This document shows, one piece after another, positions 35,882 to 46,659 of a stretch of 64,000 nt of DNA (its first letter is position 1; each line of letters starts with the position of its first letter). This DNA comes from Rhodamnia argentea (lineage: Eukaryota; Streptophyta; Magnoliopsida; Myrtales; Myrtaceae): assembly GCF_020921035.1 (NCBI RefSeq), contig NC_063157.1:5080501-5144500 (forward strand), written 5' to 3'. The notes below the pieces were generated by a model, which searched no databases, had not been told where the DNA came from, and saw only the letters and a list, made by a program, of their open reading frames with translations. The position numbers were made by a program, and so were the translations under genes.

Positions 35882-36897
35882 CTAGCCTCTCCCACTCGCG
35901 CCGAGTGCTACTAGCTTGTTCTTCATCCTGTCCGCGAAACCCTAGTAAGCCTCTCTCCAGGACTTCTTTACGATCAAAGTGCCATAGACGCCCAAGAACC
36001 CGACGAAGAAACCGAGCCCGATGCTCGGGAAGAGCCAGAAATATTCGAGATCATTGTCCCCCTCTTCGCTTTCGCTGTTTCCGCCGCCATCGTCAGGAGA
36101 TTGTGGCTGTTTCTCGTCTCCCAGGCATAACTCGGGCAGTGGAAACCCACAGAGGCCGGCGTTGCCCTCATGAGTAGATGGGTTGTCGATGGTCTGGAAC
36201 TGGTTGGCCATCGGGATTTTCCCAGACAGGTCATTACATGACACGTTCAAGTGATTCAGCTTTGTTAAAGCGGTCATGCTCAGAGGAATCGGCCCCGAGA
36301 GATTGTTGCTCGATAAGTCGAGTCTCTCCAGCCATTCCGAGTTCCCAATGTCGATCGGTATTTTTCCGGTGAGATGGTTCATGGACAAATTCAAGGTCCC
36401 TAACCTCACGAGGCTCACTAACGCTTCAGGAATCTCCCCGGACAAGAGGTTGTCCGAGAGATCCAAACTGTTCACGAGGTAAAGAATGCTTTGATAAACC
36501 TTCCTGTGGTCACCAAGGATGCTTGACCCTCGCACCTCACCTTGTCAGCATCCAAGAGCTCCAACTTCAAGCCGGTGAAGTTTCCGATGCACGGCGGGAT
36601 CAATCCTGACAAGCTGTTGTGCGAGAGGTCTACCATGTGGAGATTTGAAAGACGGCATATCTGAGGGGGAATTTCCCAGTAAACGAATTGGACCGCAGGC
36701 GCAAAATCAGCAATGAAAGAATGCTCTCTACAATCCATGCGGGAATGTTCCCCGATAAGTTGTTCTCACCTAGATCGAGACTGTCCAAAGAGCTGCAGTT
36801 CCGCAAGGAGGACGGAAGTTCACCAGAGAGATTGCTGTCACCGAGTATGAAGAACCTGAGATAGGAAAGGAAGCCAACCTCGCCCAGTATTGGAACC
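35882..36897 (-). pseudogene. EIX-type receptor-like protein, truncated 3' fragment
   Basis: It corresponds to the C-terminal third of the 992-aa RLPs at 42128 and 56798: the last LRRs, the island region, acidic linker, membrane span and tail. The 5' two thirds and the promoter are gone. Homology stops near 36897, continues as ~100 bp of unrelated sequence, then resumes with DNA that in the intact copies lies upstream of the gene. The remaining part has a nonsense codon in the cytosolic tail (TAC to TAG at the second Tyr after SWREA) and small deletions that shift frame near 36490 and 36670. It is the most decayed of the three RLP copies. Confidence 0.9.
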
Positions 36898-37750
36898 GCA
36901 GCATTTGCAGCCTACACCGGAGTCCATTCACCACTGCTGACACAGTTCAAATTTTTCACTGCACTGCTAATGAAGACCTCGACTACCTCAAGTCGTTGTG
37001 ACTTGATCGGAAAGGAAGTCCCTCAGCAGTTGCACTTCCTGGACAATCCAATAGGACGACCGCGGCAGCACGGCACGACCTCAAGAGGTCATTTCTCGTA
37101 GAAGTCCTCACGTCCTCTTTCACTCTCGTATTCTTAAGAGCTTCGTCTCTGCTCATGCATCCATGTCATTGCCTCGGCCTGAATGATAAAATCATTCTTG
37201 AATCTTCTCTCTCGAATTGACCTTGAGAGCTCATTTCAAATTGAAGCCAAACTCCTGACCTCGCTTCCTAAATCGAAAATTGCCGTGCTGTTTCATCAGC
37301 TCAATAGATCCACCAGAGATCAGTCCACTACTATATCTAACCCCAAAAATTTAGCCATTGTTGTTCATGGGTAATGAAGCAAGAACTGTGATTTTGCCTA
37401 CTCCGGCTCTTCGATTGTACAGGGGTTTTACTTCTTACTAACTGCCACTGATGGTTGTCATCAGAGTTGAACCACAGTAAAAGCCAGAGGACAAAAATCC
37501 CTTCAAGGAGATTCTCCTAGAAAGTGCATTAGCTTTATCTAACCCTAACCAACTATTCAACATAAGAGTTTCCTTCACAAATAACTGATGCAAGTCGCTA
37601 ACTGCAGTTTTTTATACACTTTGTTTCAGGACTTTCATTATAATTGAGACTAAATTAGGAGACTCCCTCTATTTCCATATGTATGAGACCATAATTAAGG
37701 GCAATTACCCCAATTAATAGCCGGTCAAACGAATGTCTGCTCTTCAAGGA
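36898..37750. other. Spacer between RLP fragment and UKL fragment, unit 1
   Basis: From ~37010 it aligns with the RLP upstream DNA of units 2 and 3 (~46255-46375, ~60930-61050). From ~37190 it aligns with the UKL 3' flank at ~61410-61910. No gene of its own. Confidence 0.6.
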
Positions 37751-39153
37751 TCAGTTGTCAGTGCCAAAGTAATGATCACCGAACTCGCCCATACCCGGAA
37801 TAACATGAAGCTCTTCATTCAACGCATCATAAATCTCTGAAGTCACAATTTTCAAGGAGGGAAATCTTTTGGAGACGCAATGAATTCCTTCAGGAGCCTG
37901 CAATTATGGCAGCAGTAGGATAAGCCGAACTTGATTCGCAATAAACTGCAGTAATTACCATTATGAAAAAAAAACCACTCACAGAGATGAGATTCAGCAA
38001 TATTATGTGGGACTCTGGAACTCTTTTCAGTGTTAGTAGCTCGATTGCTTGGTTAGCCATCAGATAAGTACATCCATCATTGCCATGCATAAAATGAATG
38101 CGAAGAAAGCATACTAGCATTGTCTAGTTGCGTCAGCTGCTGTTATCAATTTCATCAGCTGCAAATGAGCTTGTGGGTTGTCAATAGATTCGAAACCCTT
38201 TATAGGAATTCCAACTGCAGAAAAGGCAAATTAACTAACATTCTTCGAATCATTTCACCTATTCCTGATACACAGTTCTTGGCACATAAAGTTGGCAAGC
38301 TCCTTGGGCATCCAAAAGTTCAAGAATCTGTCAGGGATGACATGATCTGTAGTTAAGTGTAGCTAGAACCGGATCTAGCAGCAAAACATGACGTTCAGAT
38401 ATATCCTTGGGAAGCTTCTCACATAAGCTGCTCAAAATACATCCAGTGCACCACAGATCACACACAGAGAAGTGAAATGTCCCCATTGACAAGAAAACAG
38501 ATGGCAACTAAGGCTTTGTTTATTTCATGGAAAATAGATAAGTTGGAAAACCTTTTCCCACAAAAATTAACTTGTATTGCTTACGAAAATAAATGAACGA
38601 AAAAAAAAAATTCATTGTCCATGAAAATGTTTAGACGTAAATTGTTGTCGATAATGACAATAATTTTCATTGACTAATTATTTCAAGCGATATACGCGGT
38701 CATTTTTAGGAAAATGTTAAACAATTCATTCATTTACCGCGAAACAAATGGATCCTAAGAGGAAGATATGTCAAATGGAGAGGCACATGCACTTGTTGCC
38801 CATTGTCTCCATCTCGGTGGATCAGAACTTGTCCAATTTTTATCCCTTTGCAGCAAGCACATAATGCATTTTCCATGCTCTCTCCCTTACACAGATAGAG
38901 AATATCCCAGGCATTAAATCAGCATTAGTTTGACATAGATAAGTGCAGGGCAACAATAAGCATGCTAAACCTAACCATTAGTGCATAATGAATATCCATC
39001 TTCACTAGTAACCTTGTAAAGAGAGGTTATGGTGTTTGAAATGGCAGGAGAGCTGAAACTAGACGTATGTGAGAGGCAGAGGAAGTAAAAAGGAGTGCGC
39101 AAAACAGCCTATATTTTTCTTGAAGATTCAGTTCAAGGTAAGCCCTATCTTGA
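37751..39153 (-). pseudogene. UKL (uridine kinase-like/UPRT) 3' fragment, unit 1
   Basis: Remnants of the last four exons of the UKL gene at the right edge: the terminal exon (37897-37751, still ending in GEFGDHYFGTDN and a stop), the 'PESHIILLNLIS' exon (~38070-37985), the PRPP-loop exon (~38437-38365, LLLDPVLAT) and the 'GESMENAL' exon (~38882-38790). The exon before these is missing because the unit ends in the intron. Splice donors are altered after the PRPP exon and replacements have accumulated. With no 5' kinase half it cannot make the enzyme. Confidence 0.87.
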
Positions 39154-40270
39154 AATTGGCCCGCACAGAATATATTAATGGGACATTGCGCTTTGACCCG
39201 CTATTTTACAATAAAAGCAGCAGATGGATAAACAAACACATTTTACTGGTTATCAAGGTGTGGTCCAGTATGAGCAAAATGAAGAGAGAGAATTCGGCAG
39301 CCTCACACAAGCCAAGGCATTCGGCTTATCAGAATTTGGTGAGTTTCCATTTCGAGAATTCCAAACTAGAGCAACCTGAACCCGACCTATAAATAAGTTT
39401 AGTTTAGAATTGTGAATGCAATTTACACACTGACAAACTTAATAGAAAGTTAAAAACTGAAAACTCAAACCAAGTATGCAAGAAGCGAGTTCAGATCCAT
39501 CCCATGTTGGTATCTTTCTGAAGCGGGAATAGATGTATTGTACGTGGTCACAGCCATCTAGCAGAAGCACAAGAACACATAAGTCACTGATTACTAGCGT
39601 AACTACAAACTCTCAAGATATCCTCGATCCTCGTCATGTGGTTCCATACCTAACTCTCTGATTCCTGTTAACAATTTCTCCCGCGGGATAAAGTAAGTAC
39701 GTAATGTTCCAGAAGGCAAACCAAATCTTTAGACATCATCCACAAAATATACCTTGTTTCAACAGTTCCATGGCAGCACTAATATTTGGATGATGAGCTG
39801 CAAGAAATAAGCAAATTAAGGCATTGACCGCACTGCCATTGCCACTAGTTTCATCCTTTGAGGCCAATTTTGCTCAAACCAGTTCAGAACTTCATTCTTC
39901 AATGCTCCAACTTGCTAACTGAGTACGCTTGCAATTAGGGATGCCCACCACACTATGCGTACCCCACTGGTAGAGTCCAATGAGAGGATCCGCCGATGAG
40001 CCGCGAACAGCCAACTCTGCACGGCATCTCCACCCCCACGGCACCAGACACACAGCGAGAAATCAATCCAAACTAAGGCTGCATAAGCTGAAAAACCACA
40101 CCAACACGTCAACTCAAATTGAGAGAAGAAGAAGGCAAGCTTACAAGCCGGACTCAGACGGAGGGACGCCGGAGCGAGTGGCGGCGGGAAGGGAGGAGCT
40201 GAGGCGGCGGGTGAGAGCTGGCGTGAGGTGACTGAGTGGAGGGAGCGAGCGAGAGGAGGCACAGTGACAT
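39154..40270 (-). pseudogene. RMT 5' fragment, unit 2
   Basis: It aligns with exons 8 (part), 7, 6, 5, 4, 3 and 1 of the RMT at 30778-35174. Exons 9-15 are absent because the unit begins in exon 8. Exon 2, with part of exon 1 and the intron between, is deleted (near 40145). About 35 bp around the exon 5 donor is also lost (near 39622). The former start codon corresponds to 40270. It cannot encode a methyltransferase, as the SAM motif and catalytic Cys lie in the missing part. Confidence 0.88.
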
Positions 40271-42127
40271 CAGGTGGAGGTGGGCGAGCGCAACGGAGCT
40301 TCGCTGCATTTGATTTTTGGCCGGAGTGGAAGCGAACCAAGAATATCGTCGGCTAACGACCGGGTCGGGTAACCGTTCGGCGCTTCCGGTTAAATTCGGA
40401 GCCGGGTCTAGGATGGAGGGTCCGGAAGCTAATTGGGTTATCTGACCCGCCCGATTCCCGAGCTACATGTCGCTTGCCTCTTCCAAATAGGCTCAATTCT
40501 GTAGCATTTATCTTGCTTTTAAACGAATTACTTACCAATTTCTATTTACATACATCGATTTCACGTATGTTAATTTCGCAGTGTGGTATTTGTGGGTTTC
40601 ATGAGCCTACTTAACAATTCCAAATGCTTACAAATACATTTATAGATTTTACCACAAACTTAAGTAAATTAGGAAGTCTGTGCTAAAAAATGGACAAAAT
40701 AGTATAAATATATTGGTTTGTGAGTCTTTTTTTTTTTTGTTGCAACTGAGGGTTGCAATTCTAATCATATGTGCATGTTTTCAAGTATATATACTTTCAT
40801 GGGCACTACATGGGGGGCATATATATCATTTACATTGATATTTAATTTCAACCAAATAATGGATTAGACAAGATATGAGAATATCCGACTTTAAATCTGT
40901 AATTAACCAAACAGTGAATCGGATATGATAAAATCCTTGGGTTTCTTATCCTATCCTATTTAGTCTTATTCCGATTAAAAATCCGGACGATTAAATGCAG
41001 CCTAAAAGTCAATAGACTTATATCCTACGCTTGCTAGTTAGAATTAAATTTAGGACAAGATAATTTTATCCCCATTTTGTGTTTGGTGATTTATCCTATT
41101 CTATATTTGGTGCGTACTCAAAATATAATAACATCGGATATAGGAGAGATAAAGCCCGAATAAAATTGTGGTTAGGATTTATAATATCCCATAATACAAA
41201 AGTCATTTTTATCAAAAAACAAACTTCTCAAAACATAATATTTGAATTTCAATATAAAAATTCTCAGTATAACGAAAAAATATTTTTATCAATTCTTATT
41301 TTTATTTATATATTCGACTTTCTTTTCGTCTTATAAAATTAGTTTAATATATAAATATTATAATATTTATATTCATTACATATTTTAGGTACATTAGTGT
41401 AGTTTAATAATTAATAAATTTTTATTAGAGATTGATGGAAGGGGAAAAATAATTTTAAAAAAGAGAGGGGAAAATATAATTAAAAACAAGCAAATAAACA
41501 TGAAGTACGCAAGATTGTCCACAGAGATTCTTACCAATTTGTGCGAGTTTTAGGTTCATTTACTTATATATGACGTTTATATCGAATAATAGACATGTTT
41601 ACGTTCATTTACATTTATGTGACGTTTATACCGAATACTGGATAGTATCCTAAGGATATAACAAAATAGTGACAATTTTTTTTTTTTATCTATTGTGAGA
41701 TTGATATTATGTTTGTGAGCCACAAAAACTAGATCATAAATAATTTAAAATTATTATGGGTCCACTCCTTCAAGTCAAGGTCACGCAAAAAATGTTATGC
41801 TAAGAAAGTCTTAATAAAATTTCCGTATTTCAAATTCGACCATATTTAGTGCTATCCCGATTAGAAATCTCGACGATAGCATATAGTCGTACAAAATCCT
41901 GCCGCCCTAAATCTCAAGATAAGCTTAGATTCTCATATAGAAAGAAAAAAGTGAGATTTCCATAGAATTCGGCCTTCCCTTGCTGCCCAAAACTCATTTC
42001 CTTGACGATGCGTGAAACATATATGCATGCTGTAAATAACTGCTACATTCCTAAGATGTCTAATGATGGTATGGAAGCAGATCTATTCGAGCACTGAATT
42101 CAAATCCCTGAAAACATGCTTCGCATA
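40271..42127. other. AT-rich spacer between RMT fragment and RLP, unit 2
   Basis: Nearly the same as ~54902-56797 in unit 3. It begins with the RMT promoter homology, then includes a MITE-related segment (~40780-41003), a second block with 'TATCCTATTC'/'GGATAGTATCC' words (~41050-41900) that may be another decayed member, and the RLP 3' flank. The small frame at 41079-41336 is AT-driven and has no domain. Confidence 0.55.
40780..41003 (-). mobile_element. Partial MITE related to 16157-16684
   Basis: Its reverse complement runs GGCTGCATTTAATCGTCCGG, then 'GGATAGGATAAGAAA', 'AAAGTCGGATATTCTCATAT' and 'AAATGATATATATGCCC'. This follows the first ~230 bp of the element at 16157 in order. The opposite end is not found, so it is a fragment or was overwritten. 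The copy at 55440-55660 is its tandem duplicate. Confidence 0.65.
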
Positions 42128-45106
42128 CTAGCCTGCCTGACTCGCGACGAGTGCTACTAGCTTGTTCTTCATCCTGTCTGCGAAACCGTAGTAAGCCTCT
42201 CTCCAGGACTTCCTTACGATCAAAGGGCCGCAGACGCCCCAGAACCCGACAAAGAAACCGAGCCCGATGCTCAGGAAGAGCCAGAAATAATCGAGATCAT
42301 CGTCCCCGTCCTTGCTCTCACTGTTTCCGCCGCCATCGTCAGGAGACTCTGGCTGTTTCTCGTCTCCCGGGCATAACTCGGGCAATGGAATCCCACAGAG
42401 GCCCACGTTGCCCTCGTAAATCGATGGGTCGTTGAAGGTTTGGAACTGGTTGGCCGTCGGGATTTTGCCTGAAAAGTCGTTGTACGACAGGTTCAAGTGA
42501 TTCAGCTTTGTTAAATTGGTCATGCTCGGAGGAATCGGCCCTGAGAGATTGTTGCTTGATAAGTCGAGAGTCTCCAGCCATTCCAAGTTCCCAATGTGGA
42601 TCGGTATTTTTCCGGTGAGATGGTTCATGGACAAATTCAAGGTCCCCAACCTCACGAGGCTCGTTAGCCCTTCGGGAATCTCCCCCGACAAGCGGTTGTC
42701 CGAGAGGTCCAAACTGTTGACGAGGTAAAGAATGCTTTGACCATATTGAATAAATCTTCCTTTGGCCACCAAGGTCAAGAGTCCCTCGTACCTCACCGTG
42801 TCAGCATCCGTGGGCTCCAATTTCATGCCAGTTAAGTTTCCGATGCATTGCGGGATTGATCCTGTCAAGCTGTTGTGCGAGAGGTCTACTATGTGGAGAT
42901 TCGAAAGACGGCATGTCTGAGAGGGAATTTCCCCAGTAAAAGAATTGGACCGCAGGCTCAAAATCAGCAACGAAGGAATGCTCCCTGCAATCCATGCGGG
43001 AATGTTTCCTGAGAAATTGTTCTCGCCTAGATCGAGACTGTCCAAAGAGCTGCAGTTCCGCAAGGAGGACGGAAGTTTGCCAGAGAGATTGTTGTCACTG
43101 AGTATGAAGAACCGGAGAGAGGAAAGAAAGCCGACCTCGCTCGGTATTGGACCCGAAAGGCTATTGTTCGACATGTCGAGAATCCACAGCAAGGATAAGT
43201 TGCTCCAGAACCGCGGTATTTCTCCTGATAGGTAGTTGTTGGAGATAACTAAGGTTGTCAAATTGGTCATATTCCCAATGGACAAGGGAATGGTACCATT
43301 TAGGCCATTCCGACATATATCTAAATCTGTCAGGCCTGGCATCAGTTCACCGATGTTGGGAGGAATGGGACCCGAGAAGCGATTATCTCCGAGATACAGT
43401 GAGGTCACGTTGGAAGACCAGATAGGAAGAGGACCTTCGTAGAGGTTAGAACCCAAGTCGACATTAGACTGGTCATCTATAAACAACAGCGAGGTGGGTG
43501 GCTCGCCGGTGAGTCGATTATATGCGACGTCTAGTTCATCTAATTGCAGATTCATCTGCAAGAACCAATTGGGTATGGTTCCTGAAATGTTAGCGTTGTT
43601 CAACACCACGGTCTTGAGGTTGTTTTGATTCCTGAGCCAAGTAGGAAACTCAGGACCCAATTGGCAAGACCTGATGTTAAGGTACCTGAGCTTGAAGGGA
43701 GGAATCCAACCGGGGGCTATCTTGAATGCCAAGGAAATGTTTGGGGAGGCTTTATTCAAATCAAGATCCTCGAGGCTCGAGAGGTTTGCTAGGTGACGCT
43801 CCGTCACGACTCCTTCCCACAAGTTCTCGGAGAGATCCGCTGCGGCCAGTGTCGACAGTTGCCCGAAACTTTCAGGAATCCCACTCATCCTGTTGTGGGT
43901 AACGGAAAGCTCTTTCAACGACAAGTTTCCAATCGACTGTGGAATGGAACCTTGAAATGAATTCTGCCCAAATTGGAGGTACCTTAGCCTCTTTAATTTT
44001 CCTAGAGAATCTGGCAAATTACCAGACAACCCATTGTCCCACAAGTTCAGATTTTCCAACTTGCTATCGTTGCATCGAGCTAACCCGTCAATAGAATCAG
44101 TTATCTCACCAGTGATTCCATTGAGAGAAAGCATTAGGACACGCAAATCACATAAGCTCCCCAAGGATTTCGGAAGCCGACCTTCGAGGTACGAATTCTG
44201 GGACATGTCGAGTTCTTGTAGGGATGCTAAATTAGCAAATTCATCTGGAAGCTCGCCCCCGAGATTATTTGAGTTTAGATCAAGACACACGAGGCGAGTG
44301 AGATTGAACAGCCACCGAGGCGATGTAGAGTTGAAGTTATTGTTCGAGAGATCGAGGACCTCAAGCGATGTGACATTGATGAATGGAAGAGAAAGAGGAA
44401 GCTTTGACAGGAAACAGTTGGGCAAGCGCAACTCCGTGAGAGAAGGTAGCGAATTGATAGCTCGAAGCCAATAGTCTGCGGCTTTACTGAGATCAACGGC
44501 TCCAAGATTAAGGTATCTCAGGGAAGAAAGCCCAGGAAGCCAGAGAAGATCGTTTTGGCTCGTTTTGGCAAAACAATTGCTGAGGTCCAGATACTGCAAT
44601 CGCGAAAGGTTCCCGAGACTCGGAGGAATCAGTCCGCCGAAAGACGCGCCCGATAGATTGAGGTATCTCAGCTGCTTTAGCGAACCAATGAATCTGGGGA
44701 TTTTGGTGCCTTCAAAATTGTTCATGCTCAAATCCAAGTAGTTCAACTCTTTTACATCGAGCAGAGAAGGACTGATCTCACCCCCCAGCGCTTGTCCTGG
44801 CTTGAGATCGCCGCTTAGATCATCACCCACATACGGGTTGTGGAGGTTAATCTCGACCACTCGCCCAGTCAGGTTGCTACATACAATTCCTCTCCATTTG
44901 CAGCAGTCTTTCCCGACCCACGAAGCGAGCCGGCCCAAAGGATCCGTGAAGCCACCTTTCAGCTTGGCGAGCGCTTCTCTTTCGCTTGCGAAGCAACCTG
45001 AAGCGATTCCCCAAGTGGAAAGCGCGAACTTCACAGTTCCAGGAAATAGAAGTCCTGATAGGACCAGGAGAGGTAGAAGCTCAATGAAGGAGATCTTACG
45101 AGCCAT
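42128..45106 (-). CDS. EIX-type leucine-rich repeat receptor-like protein, copy A
   Basis: A single-exon, 992-aa cell-surface receptor without a kinase. It has a signal peptide (residues 1 to ~29), an LRR N-terminal cap with paired cysteines (ASEREALAKLKGGF, then DCCKWRGIVC), then a long run of ~24-residue LRRs of the 'LxxLxLxxNxLSGxIP' plant type. A non-LRR island (about 760-805, with KGRFIQYGQSILYLV) precedes the last four LRRs. Then come a Cys cap, an acidic linker (DGDDDLDY), a membrane span at ~940-964 containing GxxxG spacing (SIGLGFFVGF), and a 28-residue cytosolic tail. This is the architecture of tomato EIX1/2, Cf and apple HcrVf proteins, which signal with SOBIR1 and BAK1 in pattern or effector recognition. 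The ligand is unknown. Complete, without interruption. W-box repeats lie just upstream. Confidence 0.95.
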   Translation of the reverse strand: MARKISFIELLPLLVLSGLLFPGTVKFALSTWGIASGCFASEREALAKLKGGFTDPLGRLASWVGKDCCKWRGIVCSNLTGRVVEINLHNPYVGDDLSGDLKPGQALGGEISPSLLDVKELNYLDLSMNNFEGTKIPRFIGSLKQLRYLNLSGASFGGLIPPSLGNLSRLQYLDLSNCFAKTSQNDLLWLPGLSSLRYLNLGAVDLSKAADYWLRAINSLPSLTELRLPNCFLSKLPLSLPFINVTSLEVLDLSNNNFNSTSPRWLFNLTRLVCLDLNSNNLGGELPDEFANLASLQELDMSQNSYLEGRLPKSLGSLCDLRVLMLSLNGITGEITDSIDGLARCNDSKLENLNLWDNGLSGNLPDSLGKLKRLRYLQFGQNSFQGSIPQSIGNLSLKELSVTHNRMSGIPESFGQLSTLAAADLSENLWEGVVTERHLANLSSLEDLDLNKASPNISLAFKIAPGWIPPFKLRYLNIRSCQLGPEFPTWLRNQNNLKTVVLNNANISGTIPNWFLQMNLQLDELDVAYNRLTGEPPTSLLFIDDQSNVDLGSNLYEGPLPIWSSNVTSLYLGDNRFSGPIPPNIGELMPGLTDLDICRNGLNGTIPLSIGNMTNLTTLVISNNYLSGEIPRFWSNLSLLWILDMSNNSLSGPIPSEVGFLSSLRFFILSDNNLSGKLPSSLRNCSSLDSLDLGENNFSGNIPAWIAGSIPSLLILSLRSNSFTGEIPSQTCRLSNLHIVDLSHNSLTGSIPQCIGNLTGMKLEPTDADTVRYEGLLTLVAKGRFIQYGQSILYLVNSLDLSDNRLSGEIPEGLTSLVRLGTLNLSMNHLTGKIPIHIGNLEWLETLDLSSNNLSGPIPPSMTNLTKLNHLNLSYNDFSGKIPTANQFQTFNDPSIYEGNVGLCGIPLPELCPGDEKQPESPDDGGGNSESKDGDDDLDYFWLFLSIGLGFFVGFWGVCGPLIVRKSWREAYYGFADRMKNKLVALVASQAG

Positions 45107-45232
45107 TGTTGCCAGGCAAAAACAAGAGCAAGACGAAAGGAGGGTAGTCTCGGAAGGTCCAGATTAGCTTTGCTTAGACATGTATAGTGGACTAGTGTCG
45201 TCCTACAATGCAACGTGAGGTGTCGTCCATTG

Positions 45233-45303
45233 TTAGTCTTGACTTGACTTGACCTTGAGTGGATCTCATCATTAGTCTTGACTTGACTTGACCTTGAGTG
45301 GAT
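45233..45303 (-). promoter_or_regulatory. Tandem W-box cluster upstream of RLP copy A
   Basis: Two 32-bp repeats at 39-bp spacing (45233-45264 and 45272-45303) each contain TTGACTTGACTTGACC, that is three overlapping-phase TTGAC cores. Six WRKY-type W-box cores therefore fall within 71 bp, about 127-197 bp above the ATG. Clustered W-boxes are the usual target of WRKY factors in plant defence genes. The function is inferred; only the sequence pattern is seen. Confidence 0.6.
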
Positions 45304-45822
45304 GTCATGAAGACATAACATAAGCAAGTAAAGCGTCATTGACCGGGTCATCTAAACCATTCTTGTTTTCCCCTTGTCCGGGACACATTATGAATCTGTA
45401 GACTGGGATGACAAGTTCTGGCGGACTATCGGAAAGATCGTACGTTCCTCGCCCATGTTCTCGAAAGTCGTGAGAATTTGATAGCTCGCTACGAGGTCCA
45501 CCGAGTTAAGCCGACCACGCCGCGGATTTGGAGCGCAATGAATCGAGTCTGCATAACCACATATATATATTCCCATTCACAGCTTATGTCCTGGGAGAGG
45601 CAGTCGTCGACGGTACATGAATCACAAACTCTGCAAGTGAAAGCGATTGCATGTGGACGATGATGGCGTTGGACAAAGGGAGTGGATGGTGGTCGAGACG
45701 CGCCCGGGCTCTTTGAAGGGGGTTGACTTTTAAGATTCGTCAAGTCTTCTCTTGGACCGTTTCACAATGGGCATTTTCTTCTCGAGCTTAGGCGGGCGAG
45801 AGCTCGGTCGAAGAAGTCGTTT

Positions 45823-45856
<34 letters not shown>

Positions 45857-46659
45857 TGGGGGTTTGGATCTAATTGGAGAAGGAAGGAGGCGTTCCTCGA
45901 AATCGCAGTGGAAGAAAGTGACTTGCTCGTGGGGACAGGACATTCACATTGAGAACGAAATATAGATCTGCTAGGAAGTGGTCTAAGTCGTCATATCGTA
46001 ATCTCTACGTTTGATAATAGCCAGAAAATTATCACAAAAAAATATATAAAAATCTTAAATTTATTGCATTAGTACCAATTCAGTCCTAAATTTTTCAACT
46101 TGACCCGTTTAGTCTTAAATATTTTGACGATTTGCCAATGTAATCATTTCGGCTAATTTCGTTAGGAAATCACTGAACAATCGGCGCAGAATGAACAATT
46201 TCTTTATGTATTTTTTTTTAAATTTTCTATATTTTCGAACAATGAAACCAAGTCATGGTGACTCGTTTCGGCAAGGAAGTTGTTCCGCAATTGCACTTTC
46301 TGGACAAGCAGCACGGCACGACCTCAAGAGGTCATTTGTGGAACGCTTTGTCAAAGCCCTCACGTCCTTTTTCACGTTTTACGTTGATCCGCCAAAATGA
46401 ATCATCGACCCATTTCTTAACCAATATTTGTTGGGCTGAATTGCTATATGTATTATTTGCACTCAATAAATGGGTCATAAATTGCTTGAAAATGGTCAAG
46501 CCCGAAATAATACGAGTGTTAAATAAATTCACAATTTATTTAGACTTGATCTCACGCTCGCTTAATTTCCGCTTTGAATATGAATTTTCCTATGTTCGGT
46601 TGAATACGGCAATGTTTTAGCAATATGGATCAAGTCAAATATAAATTAGATAAAAATAA
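45304..46659. other. RLP upstream region, unit 2
   Basis: Almost identical to ~59974-61315 in unit 3. It contains a (GA)n microsatellite at ~45826-45852, slightly longer than its partner at ~60496-60520, and a fragment of the family A MITE words at ~46070-46165. The open frames here are repeated in unit 3 but lack domains. At ~46659 the sequence jumps directly into UKL, skipping about 1.16 kb present in unit 3 (61320-62480). Confidence 0.6.

Larger units (their letters stand above)
33605..39153. repeat. Tandem segment, unit 1
   Basis: The first of three tandem units sharing the order: 5' part of RMT, RLP, 3' part of UKL. In this unit the RMT part belongs to the intact gene at 30778-35174. 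The RLP has lost its 5' half, and UKL stops at the junction near 39153. The left limit is the RMT exon 8 position (~33605) where the downstream copies start. Confidence 0.8.

Noticed and set aside
44034-44474. Long plus-strand frames opposite the RLP genes (also 58704-59144 and others)
   Set aside because: They mirror the regular LRR codon pattern on the other strand and occur identically in both copies. They are shadows of the real gene.
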